Below are positions 18,671 through 27,475 of a stretch of 64,000 bases of DNA, one piece after another. Location of the stretch: NCBI RefSeq assembly GCF_000758605.1, contig NZ_CP009282.1:3968001-4032000 (forward strand), given 5' to 3'. This DNA is from Paenibacillus sp. FSL R5-0912 (GTDB lineage Bacteria; Bacillota; Bacilli; Paenibacillales; Paenibacillaceae). The stretch's first letter is position 1; each line of letters starts with the position of its first letter. The position numbers and the translations under genes were made by a program. Below the pieces are notes generated by a model, which did no database searches, had not been told where the DNA came from, and saw only the letters and a program-made list of their open reading frames with translations.

Positions 18671-19242
18671 CGAATCTATGAAATGAGGAACAACATTGGC
18701 AGAGTTGTCTGCGCAGATGGCTTGGAATAGTTGGATTTTCTCCATTTGCTCATGAATGGAGGAGTCCTAGCCAAGCTACAGTTGGAAGATCAGGGGAGTG
18801 TGCCGTCAGCAGAGTGAAGCGGACTCAAAAGCCCTTATTTCGCAGCCAAGCCCCTTTCTGGGGCTTAAGCGGACTGAGAATCCGCTAACTTGTTCATTTG
18901 GGCTTGAAACGGGCTGCGGCAGCCCCATTAACGGAATCTGAGTCCGCTTAGCCAGCAAAATTGGAATATTTGTGGAAATAGCGGATTTTCAGTCCGTTTG
19001 GTTTGACTAGCTGATGGTCCAAAATGAAAGGTAGCCTTTCAAGATCGCTCGAAATTTCATACCTTTTCTCGAATTCACGTAGTTTCTTTAGCGGCCCTTC
19101 CATATCATACTATTAAATGTAAGCGCTTCATCGTAAGGCGGAATTACAGGCGTGGTAAAGGAAGAATTATGGCTGGAAAAAAAAGCGTTTGGATTACGAA
19201 AACGAAGCAAACGAAGCAATGGATGAAAAAGGAGGATTATGG
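18671..19242. other. 572-bp intergenic region between the two PL8 genes
   Basis: No credible ORF. It holds four short REP-like repeats (18817-19000), a small GAAAGG-TAG-CCTTTC hairpin (19026-19040) and an imperfect cre-like palindrome TGTAAGCGCTTCAT (19118-19131, 11 of 14 positions of TGTAAGCGCTTACA). The ribosome binding site of the secreted lyase is at its right end. The secreted PL8 therefore probably has its own promoter here. Confidence 0.6.
18817..19000. repeat. REP-like interspersed repeat cluster (AGCGGACT/AGTCCGCT units)
   Basis: Four copies of a 20-23 bp element: AAGCGGACTC at 18817, TAAGCGGACTGAGAATCCGC at 18866, the inverted TAACGGAATCTGAGTCCGCT at 18929, and ATAGCGGATTTTCAGTCCGT at 18979. 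Each is itself partly palindromic, and oppositely oriented copies can pair into a longer stem. The pattern resembles small intergenic repeats of Paenibacillus genomes. Confidence 0.6.
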
Positions 19243-22035
19243 ATGAGAAGAATGCTAATCAAAAGCTGCATGATTATGTTAATTCTGCTCCTGTCTGTCA
19301 GCGGCTTTGGAGGAATAACGGGTACGGATCGTGCCCACGCAGCGGATGAATTCGACGGGATGAGGGAGCACCGCAGGGTTATGCTGACCGGAGGAGCCTC
19401 GCTGAATACTGCGGATACCGATATAGCCGCTGCAATTACCAGGCTGACTACGGAAGCGAACGGCTATTGGCAGACAATGAATACCTCGCCCAGCCGTACC
19501 TATCTGTGGAGCGATAACCCTGGTATTGGGAATTCGATTCACATCCGGGTGACCTATGAACGTCTGTACACCATGGCGCTCGCTTATGCCACCAACGGTT
19601 CGGCATTGTACGAGGATAGTCAGCTTGAGACCGACATCGTTGCTGCACTCGATTATATGTATGCAACCAGATACCATGAGGCGGTAACTACGACCGCCAG
19701 CGGAACCAGCAATTGGTGGGATTGGCAGATCGGCATACCGATGCAGCTGAACGATACAGCAGTGCTGATGTATGACTCCCTAAGTCCGGCTCAAATTACG
19801 AATTATATGAAAGCCGTAGAACGTTTCTCGCCAAGCGTCACCTTAACAGGAGCCAACCGTTCGTGGAAAGCGATCGTCGTAGGCGTTCGGGGAATCCTCG
19901 TCAAAGATGGTGCCAAAATTGCCGCTGCGCGTGACGGGCTTTCCTCAATTTTTAATTACACGGTTAGCGGAGACGGCTTCTATCGTGATGGATCATTCAT
20001 TCAGCATGGCAATATCCCCTATACCGGAGGGTATGGACTCAGTCTGCTGCTGGCTGTAAGCGATCTGATGGGGATGCTCCACGGTTCAACATGGCAGGTC
20101 ACCGATCCCAACCAGTCTAATGTCTGGGATTGGGTATACAATACCTATCAGCCGCTGATGTACAAAGGCGCCATGATGGATATGGTTCGCGGCAGGGAAA
20201 TCTCCAGAAACTACAGTCAGGATCATGACGCGGGACATACAGCAATGCAAGGTATACTGCTGTTGTCGGGGATCGCGCCGCCCGCGCAAGCGGCTGACTT
20301 CAAGCAGATGATTATGGGCTGGATAATGTCGGATACCTTCAAGTCCTTCTATTCCAGTGCACCGATCCCATCCATCGTTCTGGCCAAGAGCATAAGCGCG
20401 GACCCGTTGATTGAGCCGTCGGAAGAGCTTAAGGTCTATAAGCAGTTCTCGGCGATGGACCGCGCAGTCCAGCACCGGCCGGGCTACAGCATCGGACTGG
20501 CGATGTATTCGAAGCGCATCAGCAGCTTTGAAGCGATCAACAGCGAGAACGCCAAAGCCTGGTACACCTCGGCCGGGATGACCAGCTTGTATAACAGCGA
20601 TCTCGGACAATACAGCGATGATTTCTGGCCAACCGTCGATAATTACCGCCTGCCGGGAACAACCGTGTTGTCCCAGACCCCGTCAAGCAGCCATACTAGT
20701 GCAAATACGTGGACCGGCGGCACCGGCATTCAGAACCTATACGGCAGCTCAGGTATGGATTTGCAGTATGCGGATCATACGCTTGGCGCGCGGAAATCCT
20801 GGTTCATGTTTGACGACGAAATCGTCTCCCTGGGTGCAGGCATCAACAGCACGGACAATATTGCCGTTGAAACCATCGTGGAGAACCGGAAGCTGAACAC
20901 GGCGGGCAGCAATACGCTCACTGTGAATGGCGAAGTACAGCCTTCAGCTGTGGGATGGTCGGATACCCTAGACCAGGTAGACTGGGCTCACCTGTCCGGC
21001 AGCACAGCCGGTGCTGATACCGGATATTATTTTCCCCAGAATGTATCGCTTAGCGCCAAGAGAGAGGCCAGAACAGGGAACTGGAAGCAGATCAATCCAC
21101 GTCCGGTAACCCCGTCCACAACGATAACCCGCAATTATATGACCTTATGGCTGGATCATGGCGTGAATCCGGGTGGCGGGGAATATCAATATGTCCTGCT
21201 GCCGGGCAAGACCGCTGCTCAAGTGGCTGCTTATGCCGCAGCGCCTGATATTGAAGTACTGACAAACACATCCTCTGTTCAAGCGGTAAAAGAAACGAAG
21301 CTGGGCATCATTGGGGCGAATTTCTGGGAAGATGGGGCCAGCTCCGTCGATCTGATCTCAGTGAACAAGAAAGCATCGGTCATGACCAGAGAAGCCGAAG
21401 AGGGCGCTTTGGAACTATCGGTCAGCGATCCGACACAGTTAAATACCGGTGTAATTGAGGTTGAACTGGACCGTTCGGCAAGCGGATATACTGCAGATCC
21501 CGGAATTACAGTGACGCAGCTCAGCCCGACCATCAAATTAACAGTCAATGTCAACGCAGCCAAAGGCAAGACGTTCAAGGCCTTCTTTGAACCGGGCAGC
21601 GGTATGCCGCCAACCCTTCCTGGAGAAGAGGTTATTGTGGACAATAGCGACACCACAGGTGTGCTAAAGACGGGAAGCTGGAAGACCTCTGCGGTACAGA
21701 CCGACCGGTACGGAATCAACTATGTACATGATGACAACAGCGGCAAAGGCAGCAAAAGTATTGCGTATACACCCGAGTTGCCCGTCACCGCCACTTATAG
21801 CGTCTATATGATGTGGCCGGAGCATTTTAACCGCTCCACTGCAATCCCAATTGAAGTCATTCATGCCGGCGGGACGGCAACACTCACCATAGACCAGACC
21901 TCAAACGGCGGGGTATGGAACTTAATCGGAACGTACACCTTCAATGCCGGCACCTCCGGCAGTGTGACGATCCGCAATAACGGAACAAGCGGATATGTTG
22001 CTGCCGATGCGGTCAGATTTGTGCGTAACCCGTAA
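19243..22035 (+). CDS. Secreted PL8 xanthan lyase with golvesin-like C-terminal domain
   Basis: A 930-residue extracellular lyase. It has a signal peptide (1 to about 33, cleaved after AHA), a PL8 toroid, beta-sandwich domains, and a golvesin/xanthan-lyase-type beta domain (about 800-930, with the KAxYTPxLPVTATYSVYMMW-like core). It splits the bond between terminal beta-mannose and glucuronate by beta-elimination. Catalytic Asn205, His255, Tyr264 and Arg318/Arg322 keep nearly the spacing of Bacillus sp. GL1 xanthan lyase, as do Tyr324 and Arg620, the counterparts of Tyr315 and Arg612 that bind pyruvylated mannose. The start at 19243 is chosen for AAGGAGG (19229-19235), 7 nt upstream. It is separated from the catabolic operon by a 572-bp gap. 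Confidence 0.92.
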   Translation: MRRMLIKSCMIMLILLLSVSGFGGITGTDRAHAADEFDGMREHRRVMLTGGASLNTADTDIAAAITRLTTEANGYWQTMNTSPSRTYLWSDNPGIGNSIHIRVTYERLYTMALAYATNGSALYEDSQLETDIVAALDYMYATRYHEAVTTTASGTSNWWDWQIGIPMQLNDTAVLMYDSLSPAQITNYMKAVERFSPSVTLTGANRSWKAIVVGVRGILVKDGAKIAAARDGLSSIFNYTVSGDGFYRDGSFIQHGNIPYTGGYGLSLLLAVSDLMGMLHGSTWQVTDPNQSNVWDWVYNTYQPLMYKGAMMDMVRGREISRNYSQDHDAGHTAMQGILLLSGIAPPAQAADFKQMIMGWIMSDTFKSFYSSAPIPSIVLAKSISADPLIEPSEELKVYKQFSAMDRAVQHRPGYSIGLAMYSKRISSFEAINSENAKAWYTSAGMTSLYNSDLGQYSDDFWPTVDNYRLPGTTVLSQTPSSSHTSANTWTGGTGIQNLYGSSGMDLQYADHTLGARKSWFMFDDEIVSLGAGINSTDNIAVETIVENRKLNTAGSNTLTVNGEVQPSAVGWSDTLDQVDWAHLSGSTAGADTGYYFPQNVSLSAKREARTGNWKQINPRPVTPSTTITRNYMTLWLDHGVNPGGGEYQYVLLPGKTAAQVAAYAAAPDIEVLTNTSSVQAVKETKLGIIGANFWEDGASSVDLISVNKKASVMTREAEEGALELSVSDPTQLNTGVIEVELDRSASGYTADPGITVTQLSPTIKLTVNVNAAKGKTFKAFFEPGSGMPPTLPGEEVIVDNSDTTGVLKTGSWKTSAVQTDRYGINYVHDDNSGKGSKSIAYTPELPVTATYSVYMMWPEHFNRSTAIPIEVIHAGGTATLTIDQTSNGGVWNLIGTYTFNAGTSGSVTIRNNGTSGYVAADAVRFVRNP

Positions 22036-22043
22036 CTGGTAGC

Positions 22044-22154
22044 ATTGTAGACCGATTGACCCTGGATTATTTCACCCTTGACGGTCTTCACCCGAACGAG
22101 GCTGGCTTTCAGCGGATTGCTGAGCTGGCTGTTCCTTTTCTGGAGCGCATTTGA
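22044..22154 (+). pseudogene. Remnant C-terminus of an SGNH/GDSL esterase
   Basis: Directly after the lyase stop codon, frame 3 reads ...FTLDGLHPNEAGFQRIAELA and ends at TGA 22152-22154. The DGLHPNEAG block carries the catalytic Asp-x-x-His of SGNH hydrolases, normally about 15-25 residues from the C-terminus. No N-terminal part (GDS or GxN blocks) exists upstream because the lyase occupies that DNA. This is a decayed fragment. An acetyl-xanthan esterase formerly in the locus is a plausible source. Confidence 0.7.
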
Positions 22155-22197
22155 ACCGTAAATAGATAACAGCATTGTCGGACAAGAACATATACGC

Positions 22198-22228
22198 ACA
22201 GAAAGCCGCCGGATGGGCGGCTTTCTGT
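22198..22228. terminator. Strong intrinsic terminator
   Basis: A 13-bp perfect GC-rich stem, ACAGAAAGCCGCC (22198-22210) with GGCGGCTTTCTGT (22216-22228), loop GGATG, followed by GTTTT. It separates the convergent lyase and AraC regulator genes and can act on both strands. Confidence 0.85.
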
Positions 22229-22247
22229 GTTTTCAAAGAGGTTTCAA

Positions 22248-24557
22248 TCAGGAATTCAAATGCAGCTGCCGGTATTCCGTCGGGGTCATGCCATAGTATT
22301 TCTTGAAATTGCGCAGAAAGCTGGAGAAGTTGGTGTAGCCGACCTGCTCGGCAATATCATTCAGCTTCATGGGGGTTTCCAGCAGCAGCCGGTGAGCGGC
22401 CTTCATGCGTACTTCAATCAGATAGTCGACAAAATTGCTGAAGGTATATTCCTTGAACAGCTTGCTTAAATAATTGGGGCTGATGCTGAACCGGTCCGCC
22501 AGATAATTAACGGAAATGTCACTCTGGGCGTAATGCTCCGTAATGTAAGAGAGAACGCTTTCAATCAACTCGCTGCTTTTTTTCTTACTGCTCCGTTTCT
22601 CCTGCAGAGACTGAATCAGTTCAGTCATCAGCGAGCTTAGAACCATCCGCATCTCGTACAATGTCTCGCATTGCTGAAGGCGGATGAACACCGCTTCATG
22701 CTCCGTCTGAAACTGTTCATTCAGGCTGGAGTCTGCTGCGGTCCGCAGCGCTTTCAGAATGACCTGCAGGCAGAGCTGGACCATCATCTCTTTGGACAGA
22801 TTGCATCGCGCCGCCCGTTTGAACAGCTCCTCCAGCACGATTCCGGTTTTCTCCGCGTCCACCTGCTTGACCGTTTCCTGCACGGCATCAACGGATTCAA
22901 AGACCTCAAGCAGCCTGCCGCTGTCCCATGCGCCAACATCGTTTGAGGTGATGAGCGCATTATGACCCATGAGAATTTTACAGGATATCAGCCCTGCCGA
23001 CTCCAGATAAGATTTGCGGATATCTTGAAAATGATCGTAATACTCACCCATGCTGACAGAAATTGTCCGTCTGAACTGCACCTCAACATAGGCCATGAAA
23101 TACTCTCCGAATGACCTGGCTTCCGCTGTATTCTCCGCACGACCTGCATCCCTGAAGCTCAGAATCATTACCGCCTGATCATCGTTCATCTGAATCGCAG
23201 CCCCTTTGACCTTGTCCTGCCGGGAGCGGATCATCTCTTCAGCTACATTACACAGCGCGTACAGGTACAGATTCATGTCTCCAACCTTCTCCAGCATAGC
23301 CTTATTATCGAATTCAATGGTGAGGACGATATAATGCTGCGGATACAGTTCAATGCCCACATGATTAAGCATGGGCTCAGCGGAGGTGAATTTCGTCCGG
23401 TTGCCGGTCAGAATATCGAACATAATCTGCAGCTTCAGCGCCGGAATGCTCTCGTGGAGCTTCTTTTCTGCAATGGAATAGCCGGTGAATACCTGCTCTA
23501 TTCTGTTCTGCAGATCATTATAGGAGAGAGCCTGTGAGGATGTTGCGCTCTGGAAACCAGATGGCGTGCGCACTGTAATCTCTTCCAGCCTTGCAATGAA
23601 AAACTCCATGGGAGCAAACCAGCGGTGATTGACGAAGCGGCTTGCAGAAACCGCGATGACAACCATGAGCACGGCCATGGCGATCAGAATATAGCGCACT
23701 GTAAGCGAAAGCGTACTGAGCTGCTGCTGGGATACGATGTAAATCAGCTTCCAGCCGGTATACGCAGAGTTATCGTAGAATACGAGATTTTTCCCGGTGG
23801 CCGTTTTCTCTACCACGTACCCCCGCCCTTCGCGTGCAAGTACCCGGGATGCGTAGCTGTTGTCCAGAATGCTCTGATGAATCAGCTTAGGGTCCTTATG
23901 GGACAGCACGTTCCCGTTCCGGTCGACCAGAAATACATTGTAGCTGTCACTGAATTGCAGATCGCCGAACATCTTCGAGATACTCTTTTCATTAATTCGC
24001 GTGACCATTACACCGCTTCTGTCTTTGGGTCCGGCGGTAAAAGGGTAATTGCGGACAAGCAGGAAATCGCTGCTCTCTGCTGCCGGAGGAGAGGCATTCC
24101 ATTTGCCGGTCTTGCCGCTGCCGGTGAAGGAATTGATCCAGCCCATGGAAGGCGCTGATTTCAGCGGGTAATAGTCGGACGCAGAGAGGAGCTTGCCGCT
24201 TTTCTCCGAATACAGATAGATCGCCTTCATATTAAAATTGGCTGCGAGATTGTTGCCCAGCTGATCCTGGAGCATAGAGAGGCCCAGCAAATGCTGTGCG
24301 GAATCCGGGCCGGCGTCCTCAAAAAAAGACCGGGTATCATTACTCCGCAGCAGATTGATGGTGGTCAAATCGATTTCCTGAAGTGTGCTGTCTACCCGTT
24401 TGCTGATCTGGCTCAGCACATTCTGATTGGAACCAATCACCTGCCTTTCTAACTGGCGGATAGAGCTGATATAGCTGATCGCCACAGTCATCAAGATAAT
24501 AAGGATGAATAATGCGGTATAGATGAGCTGTACTTTGGCAGAAATTCTTCTCTTCAC
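22248..24557 (-). CDS. Membrane-anchored AraC-family transcriptional regulator with extracellular sensor domain
   Basis: 769 residues: N-terminal transmembrane helix (LIYTALFILIILMTVAISYI), an extracellular Cache-like sensor of about 250 residues, a second transmembrane helix (YILIAMAVLMVVIAVSASRF, about 285-305), a cytoplasmic linker region, and a C-terminal AraC double helix-turn-helix (ISVNYLADRFSISPNYLSKL; KLNDIAEQVGYTNFSSFLRN). This one-component architecture, like YesS, couples an outside ligand directly to DNA binding without phosphotransfer. It is divergent from the transport and catabolic operon starting at 24819, its probable target. It differs from region 1, which uses a two-component pair. 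Confidence 0.92.
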   Translation of the reverse strand: MKRRISAKVQLIYTALFILIILMTVAISYISSIRQLERQVIGSNQNVLSQISKRVDSTLQEIDLTTINLLRSNDTRSFFEDAGPDSAQHLLGLSMLQDQLGNNLAANFNMKAIYLYSEKSGKLLSASDYYPLKSAPSMGWINSFTGSGKTGKWNASPPAAESSDFLLVRNYPFTAGPKDRSGVMVTRINEKSISKMFGDLQFSDSYNVFLVDRNGNVLSHKDPKLIHQSILDNSYASRVLAREGRGYVVEKTATGKNLVFYDNSAYTGWKLIYIVSQQQLSTLSLTVRYILIAMAVLMVVIAVSASRFVNHRWFAPMEFFIARLEEITVRTPSGFQSATSSQALSYNDLQNRIEQVFTGYSIAEKKLHESIPALKLQIMFDILTGNRTKFTSAEPMLNHVGIELYPQHYIVLTIEFDNKAMLEKVGDMNLYLYALCNVAEEMIRSRQDKVKGAAIQMNDDQAVMILSFRDAGRAENTAEARSFGEYFMAYVEVQFRRTISVSMGEYYDHFQDIRKSYLESAGLISCKILMGHNALITSNDVGAWDSGRLLEVFESVDAVQETVKQVDAEKTGIVLEELFKRAARCNLSKEMMVQLCLQVILKALRTAADSSLNEQFQTEHEAVFIRLQQCETLYEMRMVLSSLMTELIQSLQEKRSSKKKSSELIESVLSYITEHYAQSDISVNYLADRFSISPNYLSKLFKEYTFSNFVDYLIEVRMKAAHRLLLETPMKLNDIAEQVGYTNFSSFLRNFKKYYGMTPTEYRQLHLNS

Positions 24558-24818
24558 TTGCTATCGCTCCTTAACCGGCGGATGTTCACTTCATTATATG
24601 ACATAATGCAGCGGTAAGCGGGTGTCACTTTCCATTATGATGTAGCGTTATCTACAAATATTCGCCGGATAGCGGGAGATGAGAGTTCATTGTAGGTTCT
24701 GCAACTATTCAGTCTGCCGGATAGCCCGCTATAGTTAGGTGGAGGCCAGGCGCCAGGCTTCACCGTATTAGCAAGACCTAATCTGCCCAACATCACAAGT
24801 CCATTGGAGGTCAAAAGA

Positions 24819-26417
24819 ATGTACAGAAACAGAAAGCTCACCCCCGCGTTTCTCGCGGTGCTGCTGCTAGGAACGGCGGCTTTGTCCGCATGCGGCAACA
24901 GTAACGGAAACGCCGGCACGTCCGAAGGGCCATCCCCGGCCGCTGCCTCACAGGCGCCAAGCGCAGATCCCTATGCTTCGCTGCCCAAGGAAATATCCGG
25001 TTCCATTTATGACAGGGGGCAGGTGGCAACGGGAGAAGGCTCTTATGAAGAGAACCGCTGGACAAAGTATATCAATGAGAATTCCGGAGTGAAGGTGAGT
25101 TGGGTGCCGATTCCGCGCAATCAGGAGGCGGATAAATTCAATGTGCTGATTGCTTCCGATCAGGCGCCGGATATGATGACTACCTTCAACCGCGACTTTA
25201 TTGTCCGCTGGGCCGATGAAGGAGCCATTCAGCCGCTGGATGAGTATATCGACAAGTACAGCACCAGCTACAAAAAATATCTGCAGGAGCATCCCGAGCT
25301 GAAGCCGTACCTGACCCTGGATGACGGTAAAATCTATGCCATCGCCAGCATGCGGCCTGCCCGTGCCAATACCGCCATATTCATCCGGCAGGACTGGCTG
25401 GATAAACTCGGGCTGGCTATGCCGACTTCGGTGGATGAGCTGGTGGAGGTCGCCAAAGCCTTCCGGGACAAAGACCCAGACGGCAACGGTGCGGCCGATA
25501 CCATTCCAATGGCGATGTCAACGGCCTACACGGCGATAACTGACGACTGGTATATGGCACGCAGTGCGGCCTGGTTCGTAGAGGACGGGAAGCTCACCCA
25601 GAGCTTCTTCACCGAACGGTATAAAGACGCGCTTGCTTTCCGCCAGCTTGCTTACCATGAGAGTCTCGTTGACAAGGAATTTGCGACAGATAAGGAATTT
25701 TCGCGGCAGAAGCAGCTGTGGACCACGGGTCGCTCCGGCATCTATTTCAGTAACCTGAACATGGACAATACCATTACCGAGCTGCGGAAAAATAATCCGG
25801 AGGCCACACTGGCCGCAGTTCCGCCTCTGTCCACGAAATATGGAACGAACGGCTATGAGGTCGAAGTCCCTAACCATCTGCTGACCGCTTTTAACAAAAA
25901 CATGAAAAATCCGCAGGCCGCGATGGAATTTATCGACTGGATGCTGGATTCAGGCTGGGAGCCGCTGACCTATGGAACTGAAGGCGTACATTATCAGTTG
26001 AAGGACAGCATTCCGGTCACAACCGATTTTGACAAATGGAAGACTGAGGTCGGCTATGCTTCGGAATACCGGCTGGTTCAGCAGGAGCAGCAGACACCGG
26101 ATTATTTGGTCACCCGGGCAGGGGACAGCAAAGATGATCAGGATATGGCTGCCCTCAAAAGTACGATTATAAAGAACAGTGAGACCTATACCTTCCGCAA
26201 GGATCTGCCATATATCCCGCCAGTTGCGGAATACGCCTCCATCGCCGGCCAGTTTGAAACCAAATGGAAAGAAATCAACACCCGTATGGCGATGAGCAAT
26301 CAGACACCGGATGAAGCGGTCGAAGAGCTGCGCCAAGCCTGGAACAGTCTGGACGGAGACAGTGTAACCGCCAAGGTTCAGGCCTGGTACGATGCGAACA
26401 AAGACAAGCTGAAGTAA
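24819..26417 (+). CDS. Extracellular solute-binding lipoprotein of the second carbohydrate transporter
   Basis: 532 residues with lipobox LSAC at about 23-26 and a Gly/Ala/Ser-rich linker, followed by an LplA-type periplasmic-binding fold. A calcium-binding-like DKDPDGNGAADTIP segment (about residues 215-228) is typical of these large oligosaccharide receptors. The start at 24819 is preferred over TTG 24804 because GGAGG (24806-24810) lies 8 nt ahead. It is first gene of the operon divergent from the membrane AraC regulator. The ligand is not known. Confidence 0.93.
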   Translation: MYRNRKLTPAFLAVLLLGTAALSACGNSNGNAGTSEGPSPAAASQAPSADPYASLPKEISGSIYDRGQVATGEGSYEENRWTKYINENSGVKVSWVPIPRNQEADKFNVLIASDQAPDMMTTFNRDFIVRWADEGAIQPLDEYIDKYSTSYKKYLQEHPELKPYLTLDDGKIYAIASMRPARANTAIFIRQDWLDKLGLAMPTSVDELVEVAKAFRDKDPDGNGAADTIPMAMSTAYTAITDDWYMARSAAWFVEDGKLTQSFFTERYKDALAFRQLAYHESLVDKEFATDKEFSRQKQLWTTGRSGIYFSNLNMDNTITELRKNNPEATLAAVPPLSTKYGTNGYEVEVPNHLLTAFNKNMKNPQAAMEFIDWMLDSGWEPLTYGTEGVHYQLKDSIPVTTDFDKWKTEVGYASEYRLVQQEQQTPDYLVTRAGDSKDDQDMAALKSTIIKNSETYTFRKDLPYIPPVAEYASIAGQFETKWKEINTRMAMSNQTPDEAVEELRQAWNSLDGDSVTAKVQAWYDANKDKLK

Positions 26418-26503
26418 AACATACGGTTCTTGGATATAAGGGAGCTGCGGAATGTACCCTATTCCAGGCTCCCGAAATGTATAGAGGAGTGAGAAAGAGC
26501 TAT

Positions 26504-27475
26504 ATGCCAAAAACATTGCACCAGCCCTCCGGTCCGGCGGCCATACGCTCCAAAGGCCTGAACAAGCCGGGGCGGGGCCTGCTATTTTATCTCTACCGGG
26601 ACCGTTATCTGTACTTGTTCCTTATTCCGGCCATGTCCTATTTCTTCCTGTTCAAATTTGTCACCCTGTACGGCGAGCTGATCGCTTTCAAGGATTTCCG
26701 TCTGCTGGACGGGGTTTGGGGCAGTCCCTGGGTGGGGCTTAAGCATTTCCATACTTTGTTTGAAAGCGCTGATTTCTGGAATGTGCTGCGCAATACCCTG
26801 CTGCTGAATTTGTACAATCTTGTTTTTGCCTTCCCGGCTCCGATCCTGCTTGCCCTGCTGCTGAATGAGCTGCGGGTGAACTGGTTCAAGCGGGCTGTGC
26901 AGAACATGCTGTATTTGCCTTTTTTCATCTCATGGGTAGTTCTGGCGGGGATCATTGTCTCTTTGCTGTCACCTTCCACCGGAGTAGTGAACGCGGCCCT
27001 GCGCCTGTTCGGGATCGATCCGGTTTACTTCATGACCAGCACCTTATGGTGGCCTGTGGTGTTCATTGTCTCCACCATCTGGCAGAGCGCGGGCTGGGGC
27101 ACGATTATCTATATGGCCGCTATCTCATCTATTGACCCCGGCTTATACGAAGCGGCCAAAATCGACGGAGCCACCAAACTGCGCCAGATCTGGCATATTA
27201 CGCTGCCGGGTATCCGCGGGACCATTGGTGTCCTGTTGGTTCTGCAGATGGGGAAGATGATGGATGTGGGCTTCGAGCATATCTTTAATCTGCAGAATGC
27301 CGCTGTCTTCAGTGTATCCGATGTCATCAGCACGTTCGTGTACCGCACAGGGCTGCAGAACGCGCAATACAGTCTGGCAACGGCTGTGGGATTATTCCAG
27401 GCGCTGATCGGGCTGATTCTGGTGCTGACTGTCAACAAAATTGTGAAAAAGCTGGGAGAAGGCGGATTATGGTAA
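26504..27475 (+). CDS. LplB-type ABC transporter permease, second transporter
   Basis: About 323 residues with six transmembrane helices and EAA loop EAAKIDGATKLRQIWHITLP. Several in-frame starts exist (ATG 26477, GTG 26489, ATG 26504). 26504 is taken because GAGGAG (26484-26489) lies upstream, although the 14-nt spacing is long, so the start is uncertain. Its stop overlaps the next permease, which indicates coupled translation. It forms a heterodimer with that permease. Confidence 0.88.
   Translation: MPKTLHQPSGPAAIRSKGLNKPGRGLLFYLYRDRYLYLFLIPAMSYFFLFKFVTLYGELIAFKDFRLLDGVWGSPWVGLKHFHTLFESADFWNVLRNTLLLNLYNLVFAFPAPILLALLLNELRVNWFKRAVQNMLYLPFFISWVVLAGIIVSLLSPSTGVVNAALRLFGIDPVYFMTSTLWWPVVFIVSTIWQSAGWGTIIYMAAISSIDPGLYEAAKIDGATKLRQIWHITLPGIRGTIGVLLVLQMGKMMDVGFEHIFNLQNAAVFSVSDVISTFVYRTGLQNAQYSLATAVGLFQALIGLILVLTVNKIVKKLGEGGLW

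Noticed and set aside
19118..19131. Imperfect cre-like palindrome TGTAAGCGCTTCAT before the secreted lyase
   Set aside because: Fails the consensus in the right arm (expected TTACA). Kept only as a remark in the intergenic entry and not called as a cre site.
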